NCBI GenBank assembly: GCA_026710435.1
Contig: JAPOQZ010000097.1
Coordinates: 1-35,102 of the forward strand
Direction: 5' to 3'
Origin: a bacterium
Lineage (GTDB): Bacteria; Actinomycetota; Acidimicrobiia; Spongiisociales; Spongiisociaceae
DNA length: 35,102 bases
Under the pieces are notes generated by a model. It was not told where the DNA came from, did not search any database, and was given only the letters and a program-made list of their open reading frames with translations. Shown here piece after piece: positions 16,533 to 25,295 of the stretch (its first letter is position 1; each line of letters begins with the position of its first letter). The position numbers and the translations under genes are program-made.

Positions 16533-18167
16533 TTAGGGGTTGTAGTAGCGGCGTGCTCGTGTCCGACCGTCCGCACGGGCCAGGCCTGCCTGCACGAGTT
16601 GGTTGAGCAGGTTCCTCACGGCGACGCTGTTCCCGCCCAGCAGTCGGACGCCTTCGGAGGTCGAGATGCTGCCGCGGCGACGGATCTCGTCGAGCAGCAT
16701 CTGACGCTTGCGGTTGTGTAGCTCTGCGGCCCCGCTTCCGGCACGGCGCACTATCTCGCCGGAGAGTTGGTAGCGAGTACCCCCGCGTTCGCCGACCCGC
16801 AGCAGGAGGCCCTTGGCGACTGCACCGGCTAGCAGGGCGGATGTGTTCGTGTCCGGTAGAGCCTCGCGCAGGCGACGAGGCGTGACCGCGCCTTCCCGAT
16901 GGGCGATCACCAGGGCGAGTCGCTCGGCGCTGGACAGTGGATAGGCGGAGAGCTGTGCCAGCCATGCCTGATCCGTCACATCGACCAGGGAACGGTTCCT
17001 CAGCGTGACGGTCACCGAACTGGAGGTGGCCACGAATATGGGGGGCTCCATCAACCGGGCTTCCATCTCCCGGAACATTCGGTCTACTCCCTCGCCGTAT
17101 TCCTCCACCAGCCTGAGGGTCTTGAGTACCTGCATGATCCGACGGTTCCGGCTGTAGTGCTCCTCACGGATGTTCTCTACGGTTATATGCCCGGGGAGGG
17201 GACCTGGACTGCGTACCTCGATGCGGTCATCCCACACGGTTACGTCAACGGTCGCGCCGGCCAAGCGGTAGTCCCGATGAGCTAGCCCGTTGAGTACGAC
17301 TTCTCGGAGTACTGATTCGGGGTATTCGGCCATGTCTTCACGGCGGGTGCCGACAACCGCCTGGTACCTAGCCGTGTGGCGCCCGATGAACTCCAGGCAG
17401 CAGTCGAGTACTTCTGGCAGAGGACCCGAACACTCCTCTCGTGACTCCGAGACCCCGGGACCCGGACCTACTCCCAGCCGGCGGACCAACTGGACCGAGG
17501 CGCCCGGAATGAACCTGGTCGGTTCCTTGGCAAAGAGGACCACCGCGGCGGTCATCACCCCGTCGGCGGCTGGGGACCGACGCGCTACGCCGAGGTCGGC
17601 TAGGGATCGAACCAGACCATCGGGTGGTACCGCCGGGCGGCCGTTTGCGTTGAGTACACGGTTGACGAGCCGCAGGCTCAGGTCGGAGGCCTGGATCGAG
17701 GCAACCGTTTCCTCATCGGCCGGACCCCCCACGCGCTCCTGCACGAACCGGGCGAGCGAGCCGCCTCGAAGCGGCATGGAATCCCCTCCCACCCGCCGCA
17801 GCAGCCTGCCATCGGGGGTGGTCACGATCCGTCCGCAAACCTCGGGGACCGCGGTGATGGTGATTTCCGTACCGGCTACCACAACGGAGCGAACCTGTAC
17901 GTCCACAGCACATTCGTATGAGATCTTCGTGATCCGGTCCACAGTTTTCTGCGATCTCGGGCACCCGACGATCTCCAACCTGCGGTTGACGCCATGAACG
18001 ATGTAACCACCCACCGTCATGGCCATGGCGGGTATCGTCTCCCGTATATCCTTGGACACTGCCCGCTTGAAGTCGAGCATCTCGTTTTCGATCCGGCCGA
18101 ACATCTCCCAGAATTCCTCAACGGTGAGACGCCCTGGAATGTCGGTCAGGCGCTGCGGGAAACCCAT
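16533..18167 (-). CDS. AlbA_2 (Schlafen-like) and HATPase_c_4 domain transcriptional regulator
   Basis: A 544-residue protein. An N-terminal AlbA_2 domain (about residues 20-140: ENEMLDFKRAVSKD, GGYIVHGVNRRLEIVG) is followed by a GHKL-like ATPase domain of the HATPase_c_4 type at about 285-375 (YPESVLREVVLNGLAHRDY, WDDRIEVRSPGPLPGHIT, EEYGEGVDRMFREM). C-terminal winged-helix segments follow (SSAERLALVIAHREGAVTP, GSISTSEGVRLLGGNSVAV). Database entries often mislabel this architecture as a RecG-like helicase, but no helicase motif is present. Such proteins are common in defence islands as putative regulators or effectors. The ATG at 18167 is a reasonable start. It stands alone between a MITE and a relic gene, so nothing points to a specific target. 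Confidence 0.82.
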   Translation of the reverse strand: MGFPQRLTDIPGRLTVEEFWEMFGRIENEMLDFKRAVSKDIRETIPAMAMTVGGYIVHGVNRRLEIVGCPRSQKTVDRITKISYECAVDVQVRSVVVAGTEITITAVPEVCGRIVTTPDGRLLRRVGGDSMPLRGGSLARFVQERVGGPADEETVASIQASDLSLRLVNRVLNANGRPAVPPDGLVRSLADLGVARRSPAADGVMTAAVVLFAKEPTRFIPGASVQLVRRLGVGPGPGVSESREECSGPLPEVLDCCLEFIGRHTARYQAVVGTRREDMAEYPESVLREVVLNGLAHRDYRLAGATVDVTVWDDRIEVRSPGPLPGHITVENIREEHYSRNRRIMQVLKTLRLVEEYGEGVDRMFREMEARLMEPPIFVATSSSVTVTLRNRSLVDVTDQAWLAQLSAYPLSSAERLALVIAHREGAVTPRRLREALPDTNTSALLAGAVAKGLLLRVGERGGTRYQLSGEIVRRAGSGAAELHNRKRQMLLDEIRRRGSISTSEGVRLLGGNSVAVRNLLNQLVQAGLARADGRTRARRYYNP

Positions 18168-18334
18168 ATCCCGATCAAGTTTAGCTAATCTTGGCTTCGA
18201 AAACGAGCATAGAGCTATTTCGCAGTCAAGATTATCAAATGTTGACGGGATGCAACCTGTTCACCCGACACTGGCACCAGCCCCGCTAACTCCTCTAACC
18301 AACAACCGACCGATGGCCCCTGCCGGTATCCGGA

Positions 18335-18720
18335 TCACTCTGCGTTCTCCGGCACGCACCCGGATGCTGCCAACCGCGAGGCTTCGGCGTTGAGCAGTCG
18401 AGCCGGGTTGTCGGGATCGTCGATGGTCACGGCGAACACCTTTCCGGCGCGCAGGACCACCGCGGCACGTTTCATGAGGGTCAGGCTGCCCCGGTATCCC
18501 CAGCCGCCCCATTCGGTGGGACGGATGTCGATGGCTCGGGCTGTGGCGATGCGACGTAGAGGTACCGACGTGCGGGGCCACCCGAGGAACCCTTATCGAA
18601 CGGTCAGTCCGGAGTGGTCGGCGGTGACGCGTATGCGGCTGAAGGTGGTGATCGCAATCGCGGGGAACAGCAGGACCACCGCGATCCATGGTTCGTAAGT
18701 TGAGCGAAGCGCAGAGCACT
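18335..18720 (-). pseudogene. Relic of an actinobacterial membrane protein
   Basis: Three minus-strand reading frames join into one protein-like sequence. A hydrophobic start (LPGLAILLVLCASLN) switches frame to WIAVVLLFPAIAITTFSRIR and VTADHSGLTVR. After a TAA and a second switch it reads GFLGWPRTSVPLRRIATARA, WGGWGYRGSLTLMKRAAVV and VTIDDPDNPARLLNAEAS, ending at a TGA at 18335-18337. The WGGWGYRGSL segment is familiar from short actinobacterial membrane proteins of unknown function. At least two frameshifts and a lost N-terminus make it nonfunctional. Confidence 0.6.
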
Positions 18721-18986
18721 AGCAGTATGGCCAGGCCCGGCAGCAGTGGCTATCTGGCAGACAGGGCTCCAAGGAGGGTGGTTGAAAACGGGGGGGCAGC
18801 AACGGCCCGTCTTCCTCTGACCAGGCATTATGTCATCGGTTGACGGCCCGTGAAGGGGTTTCACGCCACCCTCCTCGCGGAGAGTCTCAAGATCCGATTT
18901 CCCCCGAGTTGGCCTACGTACCCCGGCTAGTGAATGGCAAGCCGGAACAGATCAGGTGCACACACCGACCCGTTGGCAGGACCGAG

Positions 18987-19482
18987 CTAGGTCTGGTGGA
19001 GACCGAAGACCGCACCTTCGGCGCGCAGCATTTCGTGGGGAGCCATCCAGTCGACAGCGAGCGCCTTGCAGGCGTCCGGGATCTTGATCGACTTCACGGA
19101 TTGCGGGGCTGGCTTCTCGTAGGTGACGACCGTGTGACCCATTGCGTGTGCTTGGGCAACCAAGTAGAAGTCGGCCTTCTGCATGAAGGCGGTGACAGCA
19201 CTCTGGCGATAGCCAGCCCCGTTGGCCCAGGTGCTGAGCCGCCGGAGGCTGGAAGTTGTCCATTGGTCGGGCTTCAGGAGCATTTCCTTGCACTGGCTTC
19301 GCCCAGTTGCGGAGTTCGTCCTGTCCGGGAAGTAACTCGTTGTAGACCCTTTCGATGCTGACACCTTCCCGGCAGCGTGTTCGCGGTCGATCCAGTTTCC
19401 AGAAACCGGGACAGAGATCGAAGCCGTAGTGCTGGTTCTTCGCTCGTATGAAGACATCGGTGTCGAGCAGGTAGGTTGTCAC
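18987..19482 (-). pseudogene. DUF4411 PIN-like protein, multiply frameshifted
   Basis: Two interleaved frames give one recognisable DUF4411 protein of about 165 residues. The first frame reads MTTYLLDTDVFIRAKNQHY and GFDLCPGFW; the second NWIDREHAAGKV; the first again SIERVYNELLPGQDELRNWA; the second again MLLKPDQWTTSS, LSTWANGAGYRQSAVTAFM, ADFYLVAQAHAMGHTVVTYE and DACKALAVDWMAPHEML, ending at 18987. That needs three frame switches, so the gene is dead unless the sequence is wrong. The LLDTDVF start carries the first Asp of a PIN-like nuclease site. Its ATG overlaps the stop of the XRE-ImmA/IrrE gene by 4 bp, the usual arrangement of this pair, which resembles a toxin-antitoxin module. Confidence 0.78.
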
Positions 19483-20618
19483 GCCACTCCGAGTCGATCA
19501 GCCAATTCGCAAAACGTCGAAGTCTTCTTGAATCCGAGTATCTGGAACGCATCCGTATATGACGTAGATCCCTCGAGGGTGCTCGTGACAACAACTCGGG
19601 CGAATGACCTGCTGACTCGTATGGGCAGGGTGTTGTAGAATTTGCCACCACTACTCCCACTACTCCCCGTGGCACGCTCGTACTCGTCAACGTATGACCG
19701 CCGGTACTCATCCCATGAGAGGTAACCGGCCTCGTGGATCCGTCGGAGTACGACAAGGGTGCTCGACTTGAACTTGCGGGCGAGACGTTGCAGTTCTGCT
19801 ACTAGCTCCGCATTGGGGTCGAAATCAGAAAGGATCCGGTGCATCGGGACGAGCATCTCCGCTGCTACCCGGTTGCACCAGGCTTCCACTCGGTCCGTAG
19901 TCCGGATGCCCAGATCGGCATCCGATAGTGCGCTCTCTCCAAGCCAGATGTGTGCCAGTTCGTGAGCGAGGGTGAAGATCTGGGCCGCACGGGTGTCTGA
20001 GCCGTTCACGAAGACCAGCGGCGCCAACGTGTCTGCGAGGGCAAATCCTCTGAACTCTCGGTAGTCGAGTTTGCGGTAGTTGTTGCTTCCCACCACGCCG
20101 CTGACCATGACCAGCACGCCGATCTGCTCGGCGTGGTCGCGCAGGTTGGTGAACGCTTCGGTCCAGTTGGCACCTCGGCGCTCGACAGAGAATGACAAGG
20201 CCCCGGTGATCTTCGGAGCCGCCTCCGCGGGCGGTGTGGCCGTGCTCAGAGAACCGATCCAGTCAAGCTCCTGCAATCCTGCGCTCCGCGCATACTCCCG
20301 GTACCAGTCCTGACGCTGCTGGCACTGGTAGATCGTGTCGAGGAGGTTGCCGCTGGGACGGATGACACCCTTGTCCCCTATCGTGCGCAGGTCCGGGATC
20401 GGGATCTTCTCATCCGGGGGTTCGGGCAGGAAGAAGTACCCGACCGCGGTGCCCGTCGCCTGTGCGAACTGTTCGATCTGCTTCAGCGTGGGGATCCAAT
20501 CGCCGGCGATCCAATCCCGCAGCTTCGGGAACCTCGGGGCGAGTTCATCCGGATCGAGACGCGAACGCTCGAGCGCCCACATGTACAACGACGGTTCAAC
20601 CTCGACTCGGACAGTCAT
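19479..20618 (-). CDS. XRE-ImmA/IrrE (M78) protein, partner of DUF4411
   Basis: A 379-residue protein with a divergent N-terminal HTH region (LDPDELAPRFPKLRDWIAGD, LKQIEQFAQATG) and the helix that usually follows in this family (AVGYFFLPEPPDEKIPIPDL). A zinc peptidase domain has IFTLAHELAHIWLG (HExxH) and VEAWCNRVAAEMLVP with the third ligand. The C-terminal 60 residues (KFYNTLPIRVSRSFARVVV) are typical of M78 proteins coupled to DUF4411. In such pairs this gene comes first and the PIN-like gene follows with a 4-bp overlap, as here. It is probably the antitoxin-like or regulatory member. Here its partner is broken, so it may be an orphan. Confidence 0.85.
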   Translation of the reverse strand: MTVRVEVEPSLYMWALERSRLDPDELAPRFPKLRDWIAGDWIPTLKQIEQFAQATGTAVGYFFLPEPPDEKIPIPDLRTIGDKGVIRPSGNLLDTIYQCQQRQDWYREYARSAGLQELDWIGSLSTATPPAEAAPKITGALSFSVERRGANWTEAFTNLRDHAEQIGVLVMVSGVVGSNNYRKLDYREFRGFALADTLAPLVFVNGSDTRAAQIFTLAHELAHIWLGESALSDADLGIRTTDRVEAWCNRVAAEMLVPMHRILSDFDPNAELVAELQRLARKFKSSTLVVLRRIHEAGYLSWDEYRRSYVDEYERATGSSGSSGGKFYNTLPIRVSRSFARVVVTSTLEGSTSYTDAFQILGFKKTSTFCELADRLGVA

Positions 20619-20874
20619 GTTTCAGGTCCTGCTACCCGGTTTCTGTTCGGTTCTCATGAGAGTAGTCGGTATCACGTTCCTGTGACCGATACAACCCCTA
20701 AACCATCGGAACCAATGTAGATATCTGAATGACTTCACCAAGACCACAGACCGGATTCCACGATCGGCCCACGAGGTTAGCCACCGCGATGGCCTTCTGA
20801 GTCCGGCCAACACCTCGCAGATCCTCGAGCCCCTACCTGGACCTGAGACGTGACGAGTACGTTTTGACAACTGG

Positions 20875-21141
20875 GTGGTGGACACCCACCGGGGGGACCG
20901 GCGGAAGCTGGCCGGCGAAGGTGGCTATCCGGCTTGGTCGCCGGACGGGCAGCGGATCGCCTACTCCAGAGGGATCGATCACGTTCCCGAGATATGGGTG
21001 GCGGATGGGGCCGGTCACCGGTGGCTTGCCTACGGTTCGGGGCCGGTGTGGTCCCCCGACGGAAACCGCATCGCTTACACCAGATCGGATGGGGATGGAA
21101 TCGGACTCTGGGTGACGGGCACTAATTCAAGACATGTTTAG
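20875..21141 (+). pseudogene. TolB-like beta-propeller fragment cut off at an ISL3 end
   Basis: The 88 codons contain two WD40-like (PD40) repeats, [16 protein letters not shown] and [19 protein letters not shown], followed by LWVTGTN. Intact proteins of this kind have six or more repeats and usually a signal peptide; neither is present. The frame ends in a TAG two bases before the left terminal repeat of the ISL3 element, so the rest was probably displaced or lost by that insertion. Confidence 0.6.
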
Positions 21142-21142
21142 T

Positions 21143-22467
21143 GGCTCTTCGCGTTGGAGTAGGGACTAGCTGTTGTTGGGGGGTGCTGGTAATGCTTGTT
21201 TTTGGTCTGTGGCCTCACGACACTTAGCGGGATAGAACGCCTGCTAAGGAAGGAGGCCACAGATGGCTGGTAACGATAGCTCCTTGGACGTCACGGTTCT
21301 GGGTTCGGGTCGGGTTCCGTCTACGGGCCGCGACCGAGGACGACGGCGAGTTGTTGATGCTGGTAGAGACCACCGCGTCGGTGGTGGGTTGTTCGGGTTG
21401 CGGAACCCGGGCACGGTCTAAGGGACGCCGCCGGACCAGGGTGCGGGATCTGCCGGTTGGGGGCCGGCCGACGGTGTTGGTGTGGTGCATGGGGGTGTGG
21501 CGCTGTCCCGAAGCAGCCTGCGATGTCGGGTCTTGGTCGGAGACCAGTCCCCATTTTCGGTCGAGGGCGGTGCTGTCGGAGCGGGCTCGCCGTGAGGCGG
21601 CCCGGTGGGTCGGCGAGGATGGTGTGTCGGTCGCATCTGTGGCTCGTGGCCTCGGTGTGGGCTGGTCGACGGTGATGGACGCGGTGCGGGAGTTCGGGGA
21701 GCCACTCGTTGAAGAGCAGCTGGGGTCTTTGGCCGGGGTGCGGTCTCTGGGGATGGATGAGCATCGGTGGCGGTCGCGTCCTGATCGGTGGGCGACCGGA
21801 TTCGTGGATCTCGAGTGGGGCTGGCTGCTGGAAGTCGTTCAGGGCCGTTCCGGGGCTGCTGCCAGGGGTTTCCTAGCTTCGGAGAACGCCGAAGTGCGGG
21901 CCGGGGTGGGAGTCGTGGCCCTCGAACCGTGGCGAGGGTATCTGACCCCGGCGAGGGAGCTACTGCCAGAAGCGACAGTGACCGTAGATGCGCTTTGCAC
22001 ATGACACGGCTAGCGAACCAGGTCGTCACCGAAGTCCGCCAACGCACCCAACAAGACGTGATGGGTCATCGGTGACGCAAGGGCGATCCGCTCTACGACA
22101 TCCGCCGTCTCCTACTCGTCGGCGAAGAACGGATCGGCGGCTCCGCCCGCCGCCGCATCGACGCCGCTCTGGCTCATCCCGCCGGTGACCGCCTGCGACG
22201 AGGTCGCCTGCGCCTGGGTAGCCAAAGAACACTTCTACGCCGCCGAGAACCTCGAAGCGGCTCGAAGCGCTCCACGGCTGGGTCGAGACAGTTGACGTGC
22301 CCGAAGTCGATCGCCTGTCGCGGACGCTGCGCACCTGGGTCTAGGACACGGCTTCCGTAACTGGGACAACTACCGGCTAAGACTGCTACTCCACTGTGGA
22401 ATCACCTGGTATACTGCCCCTACCAAACGAATACGAGGCCACAAACCCCCGTTAGCCGCGTAGAGCC
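21143..22467 (+). mobile_element. Degenerate ISL3-family insertion sequence
   Basis: This is a 1325-bp element. Its left end GGCTCTTCGCG (from 21143) matches the inverted right end, which read inward is GGCTCTACGCG (from 22467), at 10 of 11 positions; such GGCTCT-type ends are usual for ISL3 elements. It carries one broken transposase gene. No 8-bp target duplication is visible (TGTTTAGT on the left, CCTTTGCA on the right), which suggests a rearrangement after insertion. It lies between the TolB fragment and the DISARM operon. Confidence 0.75.
21263..22463 (+). pseudogene. ISL3-family transposase, broken
   Basis: The ATG at 21263 is preceded by AAGGAGG, but the frame soon shifts. The main open part (21351-22004) holds the zinc-finger-like VVGCSGCGTRARSKG, WRCPEAACDVGSW, an HTH (VASVARGLGVGWSTVMDAV) and the catalytic-core start SLGMDEHRW. 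A second shift leads to MTRLANQVVTEVRQRTQQDV. An in-frame TGA replaces the usual Gly codon before RKGDPLYDIRRLLLVGEERI, and further shifts precede the C-terminal GHGFRNWDNYRLRLLLH. At least three frameshifts and one nonsense change make it inactive. Confidence 0.8.
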
Positions 22468-22525
22468 CCTTTGCAGGGAGAGGCTTAGAACCCCTCCGCG
22501 CCATGCGTTCCCGCTCTACTCCCGC

Positions 22526-24463
22526 CTATCCCAAGGCTATGGCCACATCGGAGTCGATGGCCGTATCGCACAGTGTGGCCAGCGGACACCGCTGGCAAAG
22601 TGGGTCTTCGGTCCCGCATAGACTCGCCGCGAGTTCCAGCACTCCCGCCATGACCGTCCTCGCGTCGTCGGATTGCGTGCCTGAAGGGCCTCCAAGCAAC
22701 CGTGTGATCGCTAGACGGCCGTCGGTGCCTGGGCGGCGTTGTTGCAGCGAGAGGCCGAAGACACGGGATGCGACTCGTAGGCTGGCGCGGTTCACGACGA
22801 CAGGTGGTGGTCCCGTTGTAATGTCGGCTAGTGTTGCCATCCCGGCCGTTACGGCACCGACGTTAGGTGCGCTCCGCAGCCCCTTGTATGTGGTCAGCGT
22901 GTCGGGGTTCTGGGTGTACCAGTTCGCTGCTTCGAGGATTCGATCGACCCGCTTTCTCCGCCCGATTCTTTCAGCTACCCCAACCAGCTCTTCAGTCGAT
23001 TCGATCGTCAGGCTAGGCCGATCGAGCTTCTCGATAACTGGCCATGCCCTCCCCAGTGCGTCGTCTTGTGCCCGATCCAAGAGTAGATAACCCTGCAGCG
23101 CCGACCATGCGGTCGGTGCCTCGAGCCACGGCATTGCGAGGTTGGTTTTTTCGTCGAACCAACTGGCGATGAGTCGGCTGAGGGTTGCTGTGGATGGACG
23201 GTTGGGCTCGCTGTCGTGCAGGGCCTGTCGAATTCGTCCGGCCACGCGCTCGGCCAGAAGTGGCGGTACGGCGTTACCGATTTGACGGAACGCAGCGGTG
23301 GGTGGCCCAGCAAACCTGACGTGATCCGGGAACGTCTGCAGTCGTGCGGCTTCGCGAACGGTGAGAGTACGAGTCTGGTCCGGGTGGATGTACCAGTAGC
23401 CATCGCGAGCGATGTGCGCGGTTATGCTCCGGCTTGGTTTATCCCAGCTGAGGCGTTTGTACTTGTCGTCGAAGATGTCGTCCCGGTAGCGCTTTAGGGA
23501 TTCGTCGATCTCCGAGTACAGCGTCGAGGCGTTCATTGACTCGAAGATCATCCGATCGTCGTTGCGCACGGGTCGTGTGATGTGGTCATAGATCCGCGAT
23601 CCGTTCGCTCCGCGCAGCCCTTGGCGTGCTCGTCGGACGAATGTGTTTGCCTCTGGTGTGGCCTCGTATGGGAGGAATCCGACGGCTCCGTTGGGTGGGC
23701 GCCATCCTCCTTCGACGGGTGGTAGATCTCTTATGGCGTCACCCACGGTGACCTGTGTGGGTCTCGGGGCAGGCCAGCTGAACCCGATTCCTGCGGCGAG
23801 AGCGACTAGGAAGAATCGTTGGCGGAACTGTGGCACGCCATGTTCGTAGGCGTGGAGGAGCACGGTGTGTACGGCATAGCCGTCTGCTTCGAGTTCGGCG
23901 ACGAGCCTGCGGACGATGGTCGTGTCCTCCGCGATCGCCATATCCGGGACGTTCTCGAAGAGCACGGCGGGGGGCTGTACCCGCTGCACGACCTCGAGGA
24001 ATGCCTCCCAAAGGTCGCGTCGTTCGTCGTGTTCGGGCCGGATGCCGGTCTGGACGAGGCTTCGGATCTTAGAGGCTCCGGCCTTGGAGAACGGTTGACA
24101 GGGTGGCCCGCCGGCGACAACCTGGACGTTTAGTTCGGAGATCAGATCAGCTACTTCGTCCACGGCTTTCGGTGTGCCTAGGTCCCTGCAGAGGGCTAGG
24201 CCGGGGTGGAGCCCTGCATAGGTCTCAAGGGCGACTGGGTCGCTGTCGACGCCTAGGACAACGTCGTAGCCTGCATCGGTGAGACCGACACTTAGACCTC
24301 CTGCACCGCAGAAGAGGTCGACCGCCAGCGGGCGCTGCTTCTCTCTCGATGACACAAACTTGACAAGGTCCGCTGGTGAGTCAACCGTGTCCGGGTGTGT
24401 CGGGATCGACACGAAGGGGCCTCGCACGAGTTCGACGCCGTAGGTCCGTGGGGAGTCCTTCAT
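22526..24463 (-). CDS. drmMII: DISARM cytosine-5 DNA methylase (DrmMII) fused to an endonuclease III-like glycosylase domain
   Basis: A 645-residue protein. Residues 45-415 form a complete 5mC methylase: DLFCGAGGLSVGL (motif I, 49-61), GGPPCQPFS (motif IV, catalytic Cys122), ENV (170-172), RQRFFLVA (214-221), REAARLQTFPD (370-380) and RQIGNAVPP (393-401). Ordinary DrmMII proteins end about here. Residues 431-645 add an HhH-GPD glycosylase-like domain: the hairpin LRSAPNVGAVTAG (529-541), then VVVNRASLRVASRVFG, then CGTEDPLCQRCPLATLC. The last has the exact C-x6-C-x2-C-x5-C iron-sulphur spacing of endonuclease III. The position of the catalytic Asp is Asn558 (AAC at 22792-22790), and the bifunctional Lys position is Val538. 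The methylase should mark host DNA. The second domain may repair or only bind 5mC deamination products. The gene lies 40 bp after drmC. Confidence 0.9.
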   Translation of the reverse strand: MKDSPRTYGVELVRGPFVSIPTHPDTVDSPADLVKFVSSREKQRPLAVDLFCGAGGLSVGLTDAGYDVVLGVDSDPVALETYAGLHPGLALCRDLGTPKAVDEVADLISELNVQVVAGGPPCQPFSKAGASKIRSLVQTGIRPEHDERRDLWEAFLEVVQRVQPPAVLFENVPDMAIAEDTTIVRRLVAELEADGYAVHTVLLHAYEHGVPQFRQRFFLVALAAGIGFSWPAPRPTQVTVGDAIRDLPPVEGGWRPPNGAVGFLPYEATPEANTFVRRARQGLRGANGSRIYDHITRPVRNDDRMIFESMNASTLYSEIDESLKRYRDDIFDDKYKRLSWDKPSRSITAHIARDGYWYIHPDQTRTLTVREAARLQTFPDHVRFAGPPTAAFRQIGNAVPPLLAERVAGRIRQALHDSEPNRPSTATLSRLIASWFDEKTNLAMPWLEAPTAWSALQGYLLLDRAQDDALGRAWPVIEKLDRPSLTIESTEELVGVAERIGRRKRVDRILEAANWYTQNPDTLTTYKGLRSAPNVGAVTAGMATLADITTGPPPVVVNRASLRVASRVFGLSLQQRRPGTDGRLAITRLLGGPSGTQSDDARTVMAGVLELAASLCGTEDPLCQRCPLATLCDTAIDSDVAIALG

Positions 24464-24503
24464 CTCCTCTGTACTGTAGGGCTGTGAGCCACCCGGTGCT
24501 GGT

Positions 24504-25295
24504 TCACCACGGTTCCTTGACGAACGTTCCGTCGGTAATGAGATCTAGGACATGATCGTGGGCTTGTTCGGCGGGTCGGCCCATGATTCTCGCGCCTAGT
24601 TCGAGGTTGCCGCTCATGCCGTGGCCGGTGAGGTTGGCCGACGTCACGAGTAGATCGCGCCGGTCGACAATGATCACCTTCGCGTGAAGCTTCGCTATCC
24701 GGTCGTCGTCATCACCCCAACTGTAGATGTCCGGTCGTGGTGCATCGTTCGGCCATTCTGTTCGGAGTTGCTCCAGATTGTGGCCTGATGCGGTGCTGTC
24801 AGGGCTGTAGTTGCGATCTATCACGAAGGTCGCTTGAACTCCGCGCTGCCGCGCTGCCACAACCCGATCGAGCATGGAGCGAACGCGCGCTTGGCCGAGC
24901 CAGACCGCGTATGAGAGAACAATCACATGGCGTTCGGCAGCGTCAAGCATCTCAGCGATGACTGGAGGGGTGCTTCGTAGCGACGACCCCGGCGGTTTGT
25001 GTCCTGTCCATACGAGATCCGCTTGGGTGTTTTGCTGCTTGACCAAGTGTTTCACGTCGAGAAGCGACCGCAGCATCCGGTACAACTGGGAAGCGTTGTC
25101 GTTGTCGCCGCGCCATGCCCTCAACAGGCTCATTGTTCTGTCGAGCGATGCCCTGCCGAGGGTGACCTGTTGCGCCACGCGCGCTCTGCTTGATCTCGGG
25201 TCCACAGCTCCGGCATCAAGCAAGCCGATCAATTCCCTTGTTCGTTCGATGGGCTCAGCAAGCAGAAATGCCACTGCGGCTTGATCAGGCTCCAC
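24504..25295 (-). CDS. drmC: DISARM DrmC, phospholipase D-like protein
   Basis: A protein of about 263 residues with one clear PLD (HKD-type) motif, LHAKVIIVDRRDLLVTSAN, followed by LTGHGMSGNLELG. An upstream half is formed by HVIVLSYAVWLGQARV and QATFVIDRNY. PLD-fold proteins of this kind act as nucleases or DNA-binding partners. In the characterised DISARM system DrmC is dispensable for part of the protection. The start is uncertain. The GTG at 25295 overlaps the DrmB stop by 11 bp and has GGTGG upstream; a TTG at 25331 would add 12 residues. It sits between drmB and the methylase gene, matching the order of class 2 DISARM. Confidence 0.85.
   Translation of the reverse strand: MEPDQAAVAFLLAEPIERTRELIGLLDAGAVDPRSSRARVAQQVTLGRASLDRTMSLLRAWRGDNDNASQLYRMLRSLLDVKHLVKQQNTQADLVWTGHKPPGSSLRSTPPVIAEMLDAAERHVIVLSYAVWLGQARVRSMLDRVVAARQRGVQATFVIDRNYSPDSTASGHNLEQLRTEWPNDAPRPDIYSWGDDDDRIAKLHAKVIIVDRRDLLVTSANLTGHGMSGNLELGARIMGRPAEQAHDHVLDLITDGTFVKEPW

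Noticed and set aside
16322..16576. Minus-strand ORF of 84 codons after the AlbA_2 gene
   Set aside because: It overlaps the regulator gene, no family was recognised, and the downstream 51-residue part (from the ATG at 16477) has no clear ribosome site; it cannot be told from chance.
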